Assembly (NCBI GenBank): GCA_032164245.1
Contig: JAVMKO010000010.1
Coordinates: 43,608,848 to 43,672,847, forward strand
Source of the DNA: Sternotherus odoratus
Taxonomy: Eukaryota > Chordata > Testudines > Kinosternidae
Length of the DNA stretch: 64,000 nt
Direction: 5' to 3'
Shown: piece after piece, positions 22,696 through 32,899 of the stretch
Layout of the letters: each line of letters opens with the position of its first letter
How positions within the stretch are numbered: position 1 is the stretch's first letter
The notes under the pieces: generated by a model
Told to the model about the DNA's origin: nothing
Database searches by the model: none
What the model saw: the letters and a program-made list of their open reading frames with translations, nothing else
Program-made: the position numbers and the translations under genes

Positions 22696-24635
22696 TTAGG
22701 GCTGGTCCCCACTAGGGCTTAACGTCGACTTTAGCGATGTTAAGTCGATATAAACATGTACTCGTCCTCACACGCATGCCATTAAAGTCGATTTAAAGGG
22801 ACCTCAAAATCGACTTCTGTACTCCTCCCTAACGAGAGGAGTAGCGCTGAAATAGACCTCTCTGGGTAGATTGTCAATTAGTGAGGATGCATGTGACATT
22901 AAGCCTCCGACCTTCCACAATGCTCCAGCCACCAGTCCGAGCAGCTCCGCAGCCCCCCCGTGCCCGCCTGAGCAGGTCCGCGGACCACCCCACCCGCCCG
23001 AGCAGCCCCGCGCCGGCTCCCCCTGCCTGCCCAAGCAGCTCCGTGGACCCCGGTGCGCGCCGGAGCAGCTCCGCGCTGGCTCCCCCCTGCCCGCCCAAGC
23101 AGGACCGCGGCCCCCCCGTGCCCGCCTGAGCAGGTCCACGGCCCCCCCGTGCCCGCCTGAGCAGGTCCGCGGACACCCCCCCCGCCCGCCCGAGCAACCC
23201 CGCGCCGGCTCCCCCCGCCCGAGCAGCTCCGCGGACCCACCCTGACCGCCTGAGCAGGTCCACGGACCCCCCCCCCCCCCGCCGCCCACCCGAGCAGCCC
23301 CGCGCCGGCTCCCCCCGCCCGAACAGCTCCGCGAACCCCCCCTGCCCGCCCGAGCAGGTCTGCAGACACACACACCCCACACCCGCCCGAGCAGCCCCGC
23401 GCTGGCTCCCCCCGCCTGCCCAAGCAGCTCCGCGGACCCCCGTGACCGCCCGAGCAGGTCTGCGGACACCCCCCCCCCACCCGCCTGAGCAGCCCCGCGC
23501 CGGCTCCCCCCGCCGAGCAGCTCCGCGGACCCCCCCTGCCTGCCCGAGCAGGTCCGCGGACACACACCCCCGCCGCCCACCTGAGCAGCCCCGCGCCGGC
23601 TCCCCCCGCCCGAGCAGCTCTGCGGACCCCCCCACCCGCCCGAGCAGGTCTGCAGACACACACACACACACACCCGCCCGAGCAGCCCTGCGCCGGCTCC
23701 CCCCGCCTGCCCAAGCAGCTCCGCGGACCCCCGTGCCCGCCCGAGCAGGTCCGTGGACCCCCGTGCCCGCCGGAGCAGCTCCGCACCGGCACCCCCCTGC
23801 CCGCCCAAGCAGGACCGCGGCCCCCCCGTGCCCGCCTGAGCAGGTCCGCGGACACCCCACCACCCGCCCGAGCAGCCCCGCGCCAGCTCCCCCCGCCGAG
23901 CAGCTCCGCGGACACCCCCCCCCGCCGCCCGCCCGAGCAGCCCCGCGCCGGCTCCCCCCGCCCGAGCAGCTCCGCGGACCCCCCCTACCCGCCCGAGCAG
24001 GTCTGCAGACACACACCCCCCGCCGCCCGCCCGAGCAGCCCCGCGCTGGCTCCAACCCCTGCTTGGGCGGGCGGGCGGGGGGGTGGAGAGCCGGCGCGGA
24101 GCTGTTCGGGCGGGCATGGGGGTCCACGGAGCTGCTCGGGCGGGCTGGGGGAGCCGGCTGGGGGCTGCTCGGGTGGGTGTGGGGGGGTCTGCGGACCTGC
24201 TCGGGCGGGCAGGGGGGGTCCGCGGAGCTGCTCAGGAGGGGGGAGCCGGCGCGGGGCTGCTCGGGCGGGCGGGGGGGTCCGCGGACCTGCTCGGGCGGGC
24301 AGGGGGGGTCCGCGGACCTGCTCAGGCGGGGGGAGCCGGCACGGGGCTGCTCAGGCGGGCACGGGGGGCCACGGAGCTGCTCGGACTGATGGCTGGTCCC
24401 CTGGGGAGCGTGCCCGACTGCCCCGAAAGGTGGTGCCTGCTGGGGACTCCCGGCACGGTGGGATATCTACCCACAGTGCAATGCTGGCTATGTCGACCCT
24501 TGCAAAAGTTGTAAGGACAGACACTGTCGACCTGCTGTGCTTTGTGGGGACGCACTAAGTCGACTTTATGCAGTCTGCTTTAGAAAATCGACTTAAGGGA
24601 AATCGACCTACTGCTGTAGTGAAGACATACCCTTA
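22696..24635. mobile_element. MITE-like element hosting a large minisatellite
   Basis: The outer ends (TTAGGGCTGGTCCCCACTA on the left, TGTAGTGAAGACATACCCTTA on the right) and inner blocks containing AAGTCGATTT / AAATCGACTT match the 'GTATGTCTACACTA...AAGTCGA' DNA transposon family in inverted orientation. The centre is replaced by the GC-rich tandem array described separately. Confidence 0.7.
22920..24390. repeat. GC-rich minisatellite with an internal orientation switch
   Basis: Roughly 20-25-bp units built on GAGCAG repeat dozens of times. Three unit types alternate: GAGCAGCCCCGCGCCGGCTC, GAGCAGCTCCGCGGACCCC and GAGCAGGTCCGCGGACACC, joined by C-rich CCCGCCC linkers. From 22,920 to about 24,055 the units read in this direction. 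From about 24,060 to 24,390 they read as the reverse complement (GGGCGGG...GAGCCGGCGCGG...CTGCTCGGGCGGG). Long ORFs of 300-437 codons across it in several frames are composition artefacts: they are low-complexity Gly/Ala/Arg/Pro text with the same unit in every frame. Confidence 0.95.
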
Positions 24636-25316
24636 GCAGAATGCTATGTGAGAACTGTGCACTGCATTGCTCTTGCTGGTCCTCTATAGACACAGAAGAT
24701 TTCAGCTGCCAGGTTTGTCAATCTAACACTTTTCATCCATGCTAAATCAAATGTTTTAAAAATGAATATTTAAGATGCAGAAATCCAATAAAGTCACAAT
24801 TGTTTACAAATGCATAAACTTGAATGGACCATCCCCCGTCAAGTGCATTTAGATCATAAGACTTTAGCACTAAGTGAAATGTTTTCTATTGCTGCTAAGA
24901 CACAGTTATTGCTACCAATGGGCCTGGAGCAAATGTAGGGGGGAAATCCTGCTCCCCACTGCCCTCTGCGGGGGTGGAAGGCACTGCCAGCAGCAAAATC
25001 AGTGCAGTGAAAAATCAGGACTAAATGTGTAGATCTCATGGAAATGAGAAATTATCCCCTTGTCTGAGCCTTGTTTTAGGCTTCAGAGAGTTCAAATGGC
25101 GGTGTGATCCCTTAAGAACACTGTCGGCAAAGATCAAACACTGCAAAGAAAGAAACTAACTAAAATCACAATCCTCCTATCACACCTGCTGGCTCTCCAG
25201 ATGTGAGTGCAGTGCTGAGAACCAAGACGCTGGGGACAGGAGGACAAATCAAAGCTAGGAACTTATTTAAAACCATAAAAATAAACTTCATGTTTTAAAA
25301 AAGCTACGAGAACTCT

Positions 25317-25388
25317 GGGTGAAATCCTGGCCCTACTAAAGTCAGTGGCAAAACTCCCATTGACTTTATTGTAGCCAGGATTTCACCC
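25317..25388. repeat. Tiny palindromic MITE
   Basis: GGGTGAAATCCTGGC on the left and GCCAGGATTTCACCC on the right are perfect 15-bp inverted repeats around a 40-bp centre. This is a deletion derivative of a DNA transposon. Confidence 0.75.
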
Positions 25389-25658
25389 TACATTGGGAAA
25401 TGTGGAAGGTGTTCTCCACAGGCACTAGTCTAGCGGTGGAAGCAGGTGCAGAAGTAAGAGAGAATAGCTCTCAAGATCGCTCAGGTGTGGCAGAACCATG
25501 AAGTTAGCCCATGAAAACGGAGACATAATACAACCTTATATATTAGAATGAAAAGGTCTTTTGGACTTTGAGGTCATGGCTAGATTCCCCCAGAATTTTC
25601 AAAAGGGGGTCAGCAGGAAGCAAGACATTCTAAAAAGAGCATTCCAAAGCTGAGCTAC

Positions 25659-25822
25659 TAACCGGGTGAAACAAAACAGGAGTTTTCTCTGCCCTGGGCT
25701 GCTTTCCGGTGACCGAGTGTTGAGGCTGCAATCGCTCCAGCTGCTCCTGGAATCTCTGTCTCCTGTGTTTCTCTTTCATCTGCTTTTCCTTTAGGGTCAG
25801 CTCTCTCGGGCTTTCTTCTGCC
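25659..25822 (-). CDS. DNAAF8: DNAAF8 coding exon 9
   Basis: The acceptor is TTTTGCAG before GGCAGAAG. The exon completes the Arg codon begun by exon 8 and encodes a highly charged segment containing RELTLKEKQMKEKHRRQRF, a probable coiled coil, followed by LQPQHSVTGKQPRAEKTPVLF. It would be residues 548-603. Two donors are possible: CCG/GTTAGT (exon end 25663, phase 0) and A/GTAGCT (exon end 25659, phase 1). Only the second joins exon 10 in frame without another exon, so I used it. If neither is used, the frame reads into a TAG at 25630-25632, giving a protein of about 613 residues. This exon therefore is the point where shorter and longer isoforms could part. Confidence 0.75.
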
Positions 25823-26567
25823 CTGCAAAATATAACATAACATACAGATCCTGCTATATTTTGTTCTAATTCAGGGGGTCTCAGCCCCCTGTTTATACTC
25901 GCCCTCGTTAGATATGCCCCCAAATCCTTCAAGTGATTCCTTGTGGAATTCCTTGATTCCTTGTGATGAAGTGATTCCTCAGACTTGGCACTGTATACTG
26001 GAGGCATGATGTGATCTGGTGCAATGGTTTTAGGGGGCCCTTCTAACACCTGAGAAGGACCCATGTGAATGACTGGGCAAAACTGTGTAAAAACAATACT
26101 AAAAACAGGGAATGGGAGCAGGCTGAGATCCAGGTTAAGTACTGGCAAACTGCTTTTGGAGGCTGAACATGCCGGTAAGATGGCAGCAGGTCTGCCTAAG
26201 CTTGTTCCTGATTTTTCTCCACTTTTCCCTCACCAAAATTCCCTGATGGATCCCTAAAAGCTCTTCTTCCTCTCCTCTCCCATCTATTACAACAGACTTT
26301 CCATTGTGCCACATCCCTCTGTGTTCTGGAGGTGCAGGGGGAAGCGCGTAACTGCTGTTTCCAGGCATGATATTACGTTCAATTTCTTTACAGCATCTCT
26401 GCCCAGCTCTAGGTACTCTCACATCAACTTAAATGTCCAACGTAAAAACTGACGATCCCTGTGATCTGCCCCTACCAGCCACTCTAACAATTACCAAATA
26501 ACCCAGTCTCCAGCTGCCCTCATCTCCTCCAGCTTAACACCTCCACAGATGCCTGATATCTTTGTGA

Positions 26568-26680
26568 GAGTCATGATGGGCGAGGTTATCTTTTATTGGA
26601 CCCACTTCTGTTGGTGAGAGGGACGAGCTTTGGAGCTCCACCGAGCTCTTCTTCAGGTTCCTTGTGGCATGCTCAAAAGT
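26568..26680. repeat. Interspersed repeat fragment, possibly Penelope-like
   Basis: The text 'ttattggacccacttctgttggtgagag' and 'gagctcttcttcaggttcc' matches a sequence I recall as widespread in sauropsid genomes and associated with Penelope-like elements. No ORF. Confidence 0.5.
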
Positions 26681-27209
26681 AAACAAATCTGGGTTCTGCC
26701 AGATCAAAGAAAGGCATGTTATCCATTGCTAAGGATCATTCAGAGAAAACACCCTACAACCAGCCTCCTGTTAGCTCAAGAGCTTTGGTCACTGGCAACG
26801 CTGGGAGAGAGGTGGTCTCTGGGTCAGGCAGGTACTAGACATTTAGGGTTTCATAGGTCAAAATCAATACCTTGAACTTCATCATGACAATACCATGCAG
26901 CCTGGGCAGGCTCTGGAACATCAATGTAATGGGCTCCCTGCATGAATCATTGCCACAAAAACAGGCAGATGCAAACAGCCATTATCACCAGTTTCATCTC
27001 AAGGTGTAACCCTATGCAGAATGCGTTATAGATGTCTAGTCTTGAGGTGGCAGAGGCCTGGATGACTGAAGCAATGTCCCTGTGATTTCTTTTATTAATA
27101 CCATTTTGAATTCTCTTTCCCTAGCCTCCCAAGGCATTTTGGAGCTCTCTCAGTTCCTCCTGGGCATGCTTTGTAAAACATAAAGCCATCATAATATCTG
27201 ACTCTTAAA

Positions 27210-27410
27210 GAGGTTTTCATCAGCAGTTCTCAAAGTGCTGTATAAAGGAGGTCAATGTCATTATCCTCTTTTTACAGATTGTAGAAGTGGAGGGGGAGTT
27301 ACTTGCCCAAGGTCACCAGCAAGCTGATGGTAGGGCTGGAAATAGAACACAAGTCTCTCTAATCTAAGGCCAGAGCCCTATTCATTGGGTCCAACTGCTT
27401 CCCTCCAAGT
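27210..27410 (-). repeat. MIR-type SINE relic
   Basis: Reverse-complement MIR core: 'tacagattgtagaagtggag', then 'ttgcccaaggtcaccagcaagc' and 'ctctaatctaaggccagagccctattca'. Confidence 0.75.
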
Positions 27411-28698
27411 GCTTCTTGTTGCCAAGAAGGCTAATGGCTGTGACGGAGTAGGAATACTGTGTGTGTGCCTCAGTTTCCCCTATGCATTTCTTGTTGCAAA
27501 GCAGAGAGAGAGCATAAACTGTCTTGGGGCCTGCCCTTCCCCCTATCTGAAAGGCATTGGCTGGAAGTGTTGAATAACAAAGAAGTCGGCTGAACCTGTT
27601 GGAGGGAGGTCAGGTGACCTGATCTGGCTGAGCCAGGGGGGAGGAGGGGCTGGAGAGAGTGAGTTTCAGTTTGGGGTCCGAAGCTGGTGGAGCAAAAGGG
27701 AGGCAGGCCCAGACAGGATCTGGCCTCCCTCTGGGCCCCCAAAATGGATCCAGCTGAGGGGTCACATTCGCTGTATGATCTGTGGTAGACCCTGTACCTG
27801 TCGTCGAATAAACCTCTGTTTTACTGCCTGGCTGAGAGTCACGTCTGATTGAGGAGTGGGGTGCAGAATCCATGGGCTCCCCCAGGACCCCACCCGGACG
27901 GGTTCGCTGCGGGAAGCGCATGGAGGGGCAGAAGGTGCTGAATGCTCCGAGGTCAGACCCAGGAAGGTTGAAGCGGGTACCCGTGAAGCTCCTAGTCTTG
28001 GGAACAGGCTGTGTATGGAGAGGGGACACTTCCCCCGGAGTTCTGACTGGCTTCATAGGGAGCAAGTTCCAGACCATCGCCCCGTGACAATGGCATTTTG
28101 GGCTGTATAAGTAGGGGCATTGCCAGCAGATCGAGGGACGTGATTGTTCCCCTCTATTCGACATTGGTGAGGCCTCATCTGGAGTACTGTGTCCAATTTT
28201 GGGGCCCACACTACAAAAAGGATGTGGAAAAATTGGAAAGAGTCCAGAGAAGGGAAACAAAAATGATTAGGGGCCTGGAGTGCATGACTTATGAGGAGAG
28301 GCTGAGAGAACTGGGATTGTTTAGTCTACAGAAGAAAAGAATGAGGGGAGATTTGATAGCTGCTTTCAACTACCTGAAAGGGGGTTCTAAAGAGGATGGA
28401 TCTAGACTGTTCTCAGTGGTAGCAGATGACCAAACAAGGAGTAATGGTCTCAAGTTGCAGTTGGGAAGGTTTAGATTGGATATTAGGAAAAACTTTTTCA
28501 CTAGGGGGGTGGTGAAGCACTGGAATGGGTTACCTAGGGAGGTGGTAGAATCACCTTCCTTAGAGGTTTTTAAGGTCAGGCTTGATAAAGCCCTGGCTGG
28601 AATAATTTAGTTGGGGATTGGTCCTGCTTTGAGCAGGGGGTTGGACTAGATGACCTCCAGAGGTCCCTTCCAACCCTAATATTCTATGATTCTATGAT
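27411..28698 (+). mobile_element. CR1 LINE 3' end, interrupted by a solo LTR
   Basis: A 5'-truncated CR1 occupies 27411-27438 and 28090-28698. The right part encodes the C-terminal portion of the CR1 pol protein in one open frame (28098-28610, residues such as [15 protein letters not shown] and [14 protein letters not shown] text, here [14 protein letters not shown]). It is followed by the CR1 3' untranslated end (GGTTGGACTAGATGACCTCC) and the terminal microsatellite ATTCTATGATTCTATGATTCT. The frame is long and nearly unbroken, so this copy is relatively young. Without its 5' part it cannot move. Confidence 0.92.
27439..28089 (+). mobile_element. Solo LTR inserted into CR1, 5-bp TSD
   Basis: This 651-bp LTR has an 8-bp perfect terminal inverted repeat, TGTGACGG...CCGTGACA. 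It is flanked by the 5-bp duplication ATGGC (27434-27438 and 28090-28094). AATAAA near 27,808 is a plausible poly(A) signal. Removing the LTR and one ATGGC restores continuous CR1 sequence (GAAGGCTAATGGC / ATTTTGGGCTG). The internal part was lost by LTR-LTR recombination. Confidence 0.93.
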
Positions 28699-28804
28699 TC
28701 TCTAAGCAATTAAGCAAGAGCCACCAGGACTGACTGCCTCTCTAGCTAACTGAGCCAAACAACCTTGCACCCCTAGGTTGCAGCCAATAATATGCTCTCT
28801 AGGT

Positions 28805-28935
28805 CAGTGGTTTTCAACCTATTTTCATTTGCAGATCCCTAAAACATTCTGAATGGAGGTGCTGACCCCTTTGGAAATCTCAGACACAATCTGCATCCCT
28901 TCAGAGGTCCACGGACTACAGGCGGAAAACCACTG
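28805..28935. mobile_element. Short hAT MITE, 8-bp TSD
   Basis: Inverted ends CAGTGGTTTTCAACC and GGCGGAAAACCACTG. The flanks CTCTAGGT (28797-28804) and CTCTAGAT (28936-28943) are a near-perfect 8-bp duplication. Confidence 0.88.
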
Positions 28936-29006
28936 CTCTAGATGGATGCTTAGTGAAATGGCATTCAGAATCACCACTGATGGCTTTACTCCAAACTCTC
29001 TAGTAC

Positions 29007-29378
29007 CTTGGGGAGTCTGCTGCTTTATTTAGAGGGGGCTCTGGAGCACTTCCTGAATGCAGAGTGACTTCAGTCTCTTTCTGGTTTTCCCTTGAAGGAT
29101 CAGCTCCATGTTTCACGTGGTTTGGCAAGGGGAGACTTCCCCTCTGTGAGTCTGAGCGCACCAGCCACCTGGAAGTCACCTTGTTTGCCTCCCCTCTTAC
29201 TCTTAGATAGCGTTTTCTCCTGATTTTCAGAGTGCCCATCTCTTCTGGGCTCTCAAGATCCTGGCTCACTCCTTCATCTCTTAGCACCTGCTGAGAGGCC
29301 TCATTCGCAAGAGGCTGAGATGCTTCTTTACGGAAGTTACGGAGTTGCTGCAACAGCAGGCTTTTCCCAGTGCAATCC
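29007..29378 (-). CDS. DNAAF8: DNAAF8 coding exon 8
   Basis: The 372-nt minus-strand exon has acceptor TTAATTTTCAG before GGATTGC and donor CCAAG/GTACTAG. It completes the Arg codon of exon 7 and opens CTGKSLLLQQLRNFRKEA, which aligns with the CTGKSQLLQQL segment near the C terminus of human DNAAF8 as I recall it. The rest is polar and basic (LKIRRKRYLRVRGEA), probably disordered. Residues 424-548. The P-loop-like GKS is too incomplete to call an NTP-binding site. Ends in phase 2, as exon 9 requires. Confidence 0.9.
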
Positions 29379-29806
29379 CTGAAAATTAAAAATCAAATGG
29401 ATTAAACCAAGGTAGAGCATTATAATTAGCAGATCCTTACTGGGGAACCTAATTTGACTGGCAGCGCAAAGCAGGGCATAGATGTCCACCTGGATAATGG
29501 TTATTGATGTCCTAACATTAGCTCAAAAATAATAGAATATGCCACCATGAGCCCACCTGGAATTCTTTGGGCACCCAGGTGGTTCAGTTAGACATTGCTG
29601 GATCGATCTAGGGTGGGGTAACACTATGAACCTCAACAGCACTCAGGAGGTTCTGGTGACACTGTCCTTTGTGATGGGACTAGTTATTTGCTTCTGCAGA
29701 AGAAGAGATAGAGGGGATGGCCAGTTACACTCTCACTCTTTGCTGTAGTTGGCTGTAATCTAGAACGGATTATGGTACAGACAGCTCCTGTCTCTAGAGA
29801 TGAAGG

Positions 29807-29966
29807 GATAAAATTTTCAAAGGCCCTTACATGACTCAGGAGCCTATGTCCCACTTCCAAAAGTGCCATACGCACTTAGGAGCCCAAGTCTCATTGAAAG
29901 ACAATGGGATTTAGGAGTCAAGTCACTTTAGAAAATGGCACATAGGTGCCTTTGAAAAGTTTATCT
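29807..29966. repeat. Inverted-repeat MITE
   Basis: Left end GATAAAATTTTCAAAGGCCC pairs with the reverse complement of the right end GGTGCCTTTGAAAAGTTTATC. The inner arms also pair (CTTAGGAGCC / TTTAGGAGTC). Confidence 0.65.
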
Positions 29967-32022
29967 TGGCCCTCTGTGCAGCTGTCCTGGGATAGGTATT
30001 TGATGGGAATTTCACTCACTCTTCCTGGTTGTCAGGCAGAAGAGCACAATGCCTGTGTCAGGAGCGCTCAGGAAATGGAAAGCTGGCAGGGAATTTAGAG
30101 AGTCCACAGCTCCCCCCATGGAGCCCTTTTCTCATCCAACAGCCAATCAGGTAGGCATAAAGAAAGAGGACAAGATTTCCCCCAATAATTCCTACAGGAG
30201 ATAGGAAGGAGATGAGGGAGGCCTTCTCCCTCCCAGCACTTGAGGAAATGAGATTGTTGAATTATCAGCATCATAATTCTGTGATTTCCCTGGGTCATGG
30301 TGATGCAAAGTTATGGCATCACATTGCAACACAACATCAGGACACAACTGTTTTGTGGATGTATGTCATTTTGATGATGAAGGGGCTCCCGAGCTGTTTG
30401 GTAAAGGATGAGGGCCACCAGTTTTTGGGCTGATTTCAGGGTCAGGAAGGGAGCATCTCAGATGCCCCTGTTCAGTTTTGAAAGAGGCAGCTAAGAATTA
30501 TCTGGACCTGCAGAAGTGGCTTTGTGCTGTCTGAGTTTGATATTACAGTGTTCTGGCTCTGCAGAGTATATACCTACATGCTAGTGTGATGCTGTGCTTA
30601 TTCAAACTAACCTTGTACTTTTCAGAACATGGAGTATTCTACAGCTAGGCTTCCCACTTCTATTTTCTTAAGGGTCTCCACTTTTCTGTCTCTTACTAGG
30701 AATCACCACTTTAACCTGTGACCTCTTCTAGAGATGACAAGACTCTCCGGGACACCTGAAACCCCTGGTTACTGTAAGTATTGTACCATTAAGGGGAATA
30801 ACTAAGCAGTGTGGGTTTGCTAACACCTCCCCTTCCAGATACCGAAAATAATGAAAGTGAACTGGATGACATTCTCAGCATCCATAAGGCCAGGGCCTCA
30901 GATTCTAAATCTCTTGTCGGGTAAACTTCTAATGTAAGCGCTGAGTGATGATTGTTCATTCCTGGCCTTGCCTCGATTGTGCATTGATAGCAGTGGCACC
31001 AGCAGAATGCATTGATATAATAGACCTTGGACAATCATGAGTCATTTGTAAGAGCAGAGGGTACGTTAGCAGTAAGGATTCTACTGACACATCCTCATGT
31101 CCCTGCAATGATTGTGATTGGATATTTGTCTGTCTCCAGTAGGAATAGACATGACAATTAAACTACTACTGTGCTTGCTTCTCCTCCTAGTGTGGTAGGG
31201 TGAAGACATTGGTGACCTAATCTGACCCTGCTCCATACGGAAATTTAGTGGAATTTGCTGGCCGTGCTAGGGAGGTGAGGTGGGAAATGTCAGGGGCCAG
31301 AGGTGGTGCATGAGTACAGAGATGTCTTACACATGGCCCAGGGGATCTGCCAGGTTTGAGGGCACTTCTGTGTCTCCCTGAGGAGATCTTCAGAGATTTC
31401 TCCCTCCTGCAGGCTTAACCCTGGGTGGGGACCATCTAGATTCTAGCCCAGCGTAACTCGGATGTAACTCCAACCAGATCAGTAGAGTGACAACAGCACA
31501 AGGCCCAAGTAAATGAGATCAGAATTCAGCCAAAGGGTTTTCTACCTGCTCAACTGACCAGATTTCCTAATGTGGGAACAGGGAAACAGTAATATTTGTC
31601 AGGCATTTTATTTTTATTTTTTAGCAATTTTAAAACCAATCAAAATTCAGATGGCCAGGTTCTGCTTTGTAGGAGTCCAGATTTACACTGGTGTACAGTC
31701 CAGTGATTTCAGTGGAGTTTCTCTGGATTGATACAAGCACAAATGAGAGCACCTAGTGCACCTGATCACTCCTGCTCGGTTCTGGCTTCTGACTATTCAC
31801 AGCTGCTAAATCATTCTAGTGGTTGGGCTCTGTTCCTTAGCGAATCATTTATTCCTTCAAAACTATTTTTAAAAATAAGAGTAATTGGCTCTACCAAAAA
31901 CAGAACAAAACAGCATGTTCTGCTTGTTCCTTCTACTACTCTAATTCAGGTATAAGTGCGTCATTAAGATGTAGGGAACAGCTTCTAAAGATAACACCGA
32001 GCATACATGGGTGAAGTGTTTA

Positions 32023-32136
32023 GGCCCTGACTCAGCAAGTTACGTAATCATATTCATAACTTTAAGCATGTGAGCGGTAACTACTCGCATGCTTAAAGTT
32101 ATGCACATGCTTAACTACCTCACTGAATCAGGTCCT
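32023..32136. repeat. Palindromic MITE
   Basis: GGCCCTGACTCAGCAAG on the left pairs with CTCACTGAATCAGGTCCT on the right. The centre holds a second palindrome, CATAACTTTAAGCATG / CATGCTTAAAGTTATG. Confidence 0.7.
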
Positions 32137-32803
32137 GAGTTTGGCAATAGGAAGGTGCAGGCATCCCTGCATACAGAAGCATTTATATTTCAGGAGCTCC
32201 TTGACAGTCCACATTATACGCAGATGAATAAGGAGATCTGAGAGTTTCTCTTCCCACACACTGCAGTAAATAATCATTCTAGATCAATGTCAATTTCTAG
32301 GTTCTGTTTGATCATTTTCCTAAAGAGGCTGGATATGAGTATATATCCGTAGTCACTTAAAATGTTTGATTTGGAGTTATTTAAAAACAATTCTCTCAAG
32401 TTATTCGAAGTGGCTCAGAAAAAAAATAAGGCATTTTTCCTACTATCTGTGTCTGCATGTGTCTTTTGAACCATGTTTTTCATTTACTGACAAAAATGTT
32501 TTTTTACTTCGGATATCCCTGTAGATTCCATACAGCTGCAAAAGAGCAAGGTAAAGTCTATTCTGCTTCAAGCATCAACAATTATGTTCTAACTCCAGCA
32601 TCTTGACTGTAGTTGCAACAGAAAGAACACAAGACTGATTTGCTAGATCCAGACTGAAACATTTTGTTTCAGTTATTAAACTCAGCAGGTTTTGCTATTA
32701 GAATCACTGCTGGATAATATTTTCATAGGTGAGATCTCACTCTCAGTCTTTTTTGGGGATCATTTCAATTTCATGAAAAGGCAAAGATTTATGTAGTTTA
32801 TAC

Positions 32804-32899
32804 CGTGATCCCTGGGAAGAATCTTGCATTCTCTCCTTTGTTTTCTGTTGATCCTTAACTGTTGTATCCTCCTCGTCTTCAGTGGAGCTGTCACTCAAG
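32804..32899 (-). CDS. DNAAF8: DNAAF8 coding exon 7
   Basis: A 96-nt minus-strand exon with acceptor CTTCATAG before CTTGAGTG and donor ATCACG/GTATAA. It encodes LSDSSTEDEEDTT followed by a Lys/Gln-rich stretch. The Ser/Glu run corresponds to the serine-acidic tract of the human protein just after the IDLR motif. Residues 392-424, probably disordered. Starts and ends compatibly with exons 6 and 8. Confidence 0.85.

Larger units (their letters stand above)
4432..25658 (-). other. Large DNAAF8 intron (about 21 kb) between exons 9 and 10
   Basis: I found no convincing exon here on either strand. Most of it is repeat-derived; individual elements are listed. Stretches in which I see nothing recognisable include 4,432-5,370, 6,140-6,700, 8,760-11,330, 12,490-15,090, 18,670-19,010, 21,570-22,690 and 24,640-25,310. 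A small missed exon in this interval is possible, because the natural GTTAGT donor of exon 9 would leave the wrong phase for exon 10. Confidence 0.55.
25823..29006 (-). other. DNAAF8 intron 8
   Basis: It holds a Penelope-like fragment, a MIR relic, a CR1 split by a solo LTR, and a short hAT element at its right side. The ORF at 25,630-26,148 that runs upstream of exon 9 is intronic read-through. I see nothing recognisable in 25,830-26,560 and 26,700-27,200. Confidence 0.6.
29379..32803 (-). other. DNAAF8 intron 7
   Basis: It contains two small inverted-repeat MITEs (listed). I see nothing else recognisable; short ORFs here have no protein-like features. Confidence 0.6.

Noticed and set aside
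22804..24389. ORFs of 437, 417, 338 and 315 codons
   Set aside because: They lie wholly in the GC-rich minisatellite, occur in several frames and both strands at once, and encode low-complexity repeats of the same unit.
25630..26148. A 172-codon minus-strand ORF read as one gene
   Set aside because: Only its C-terminal third (from the acceptor at 25,822) is coding; the upstream part is intron read-through without conserved features.
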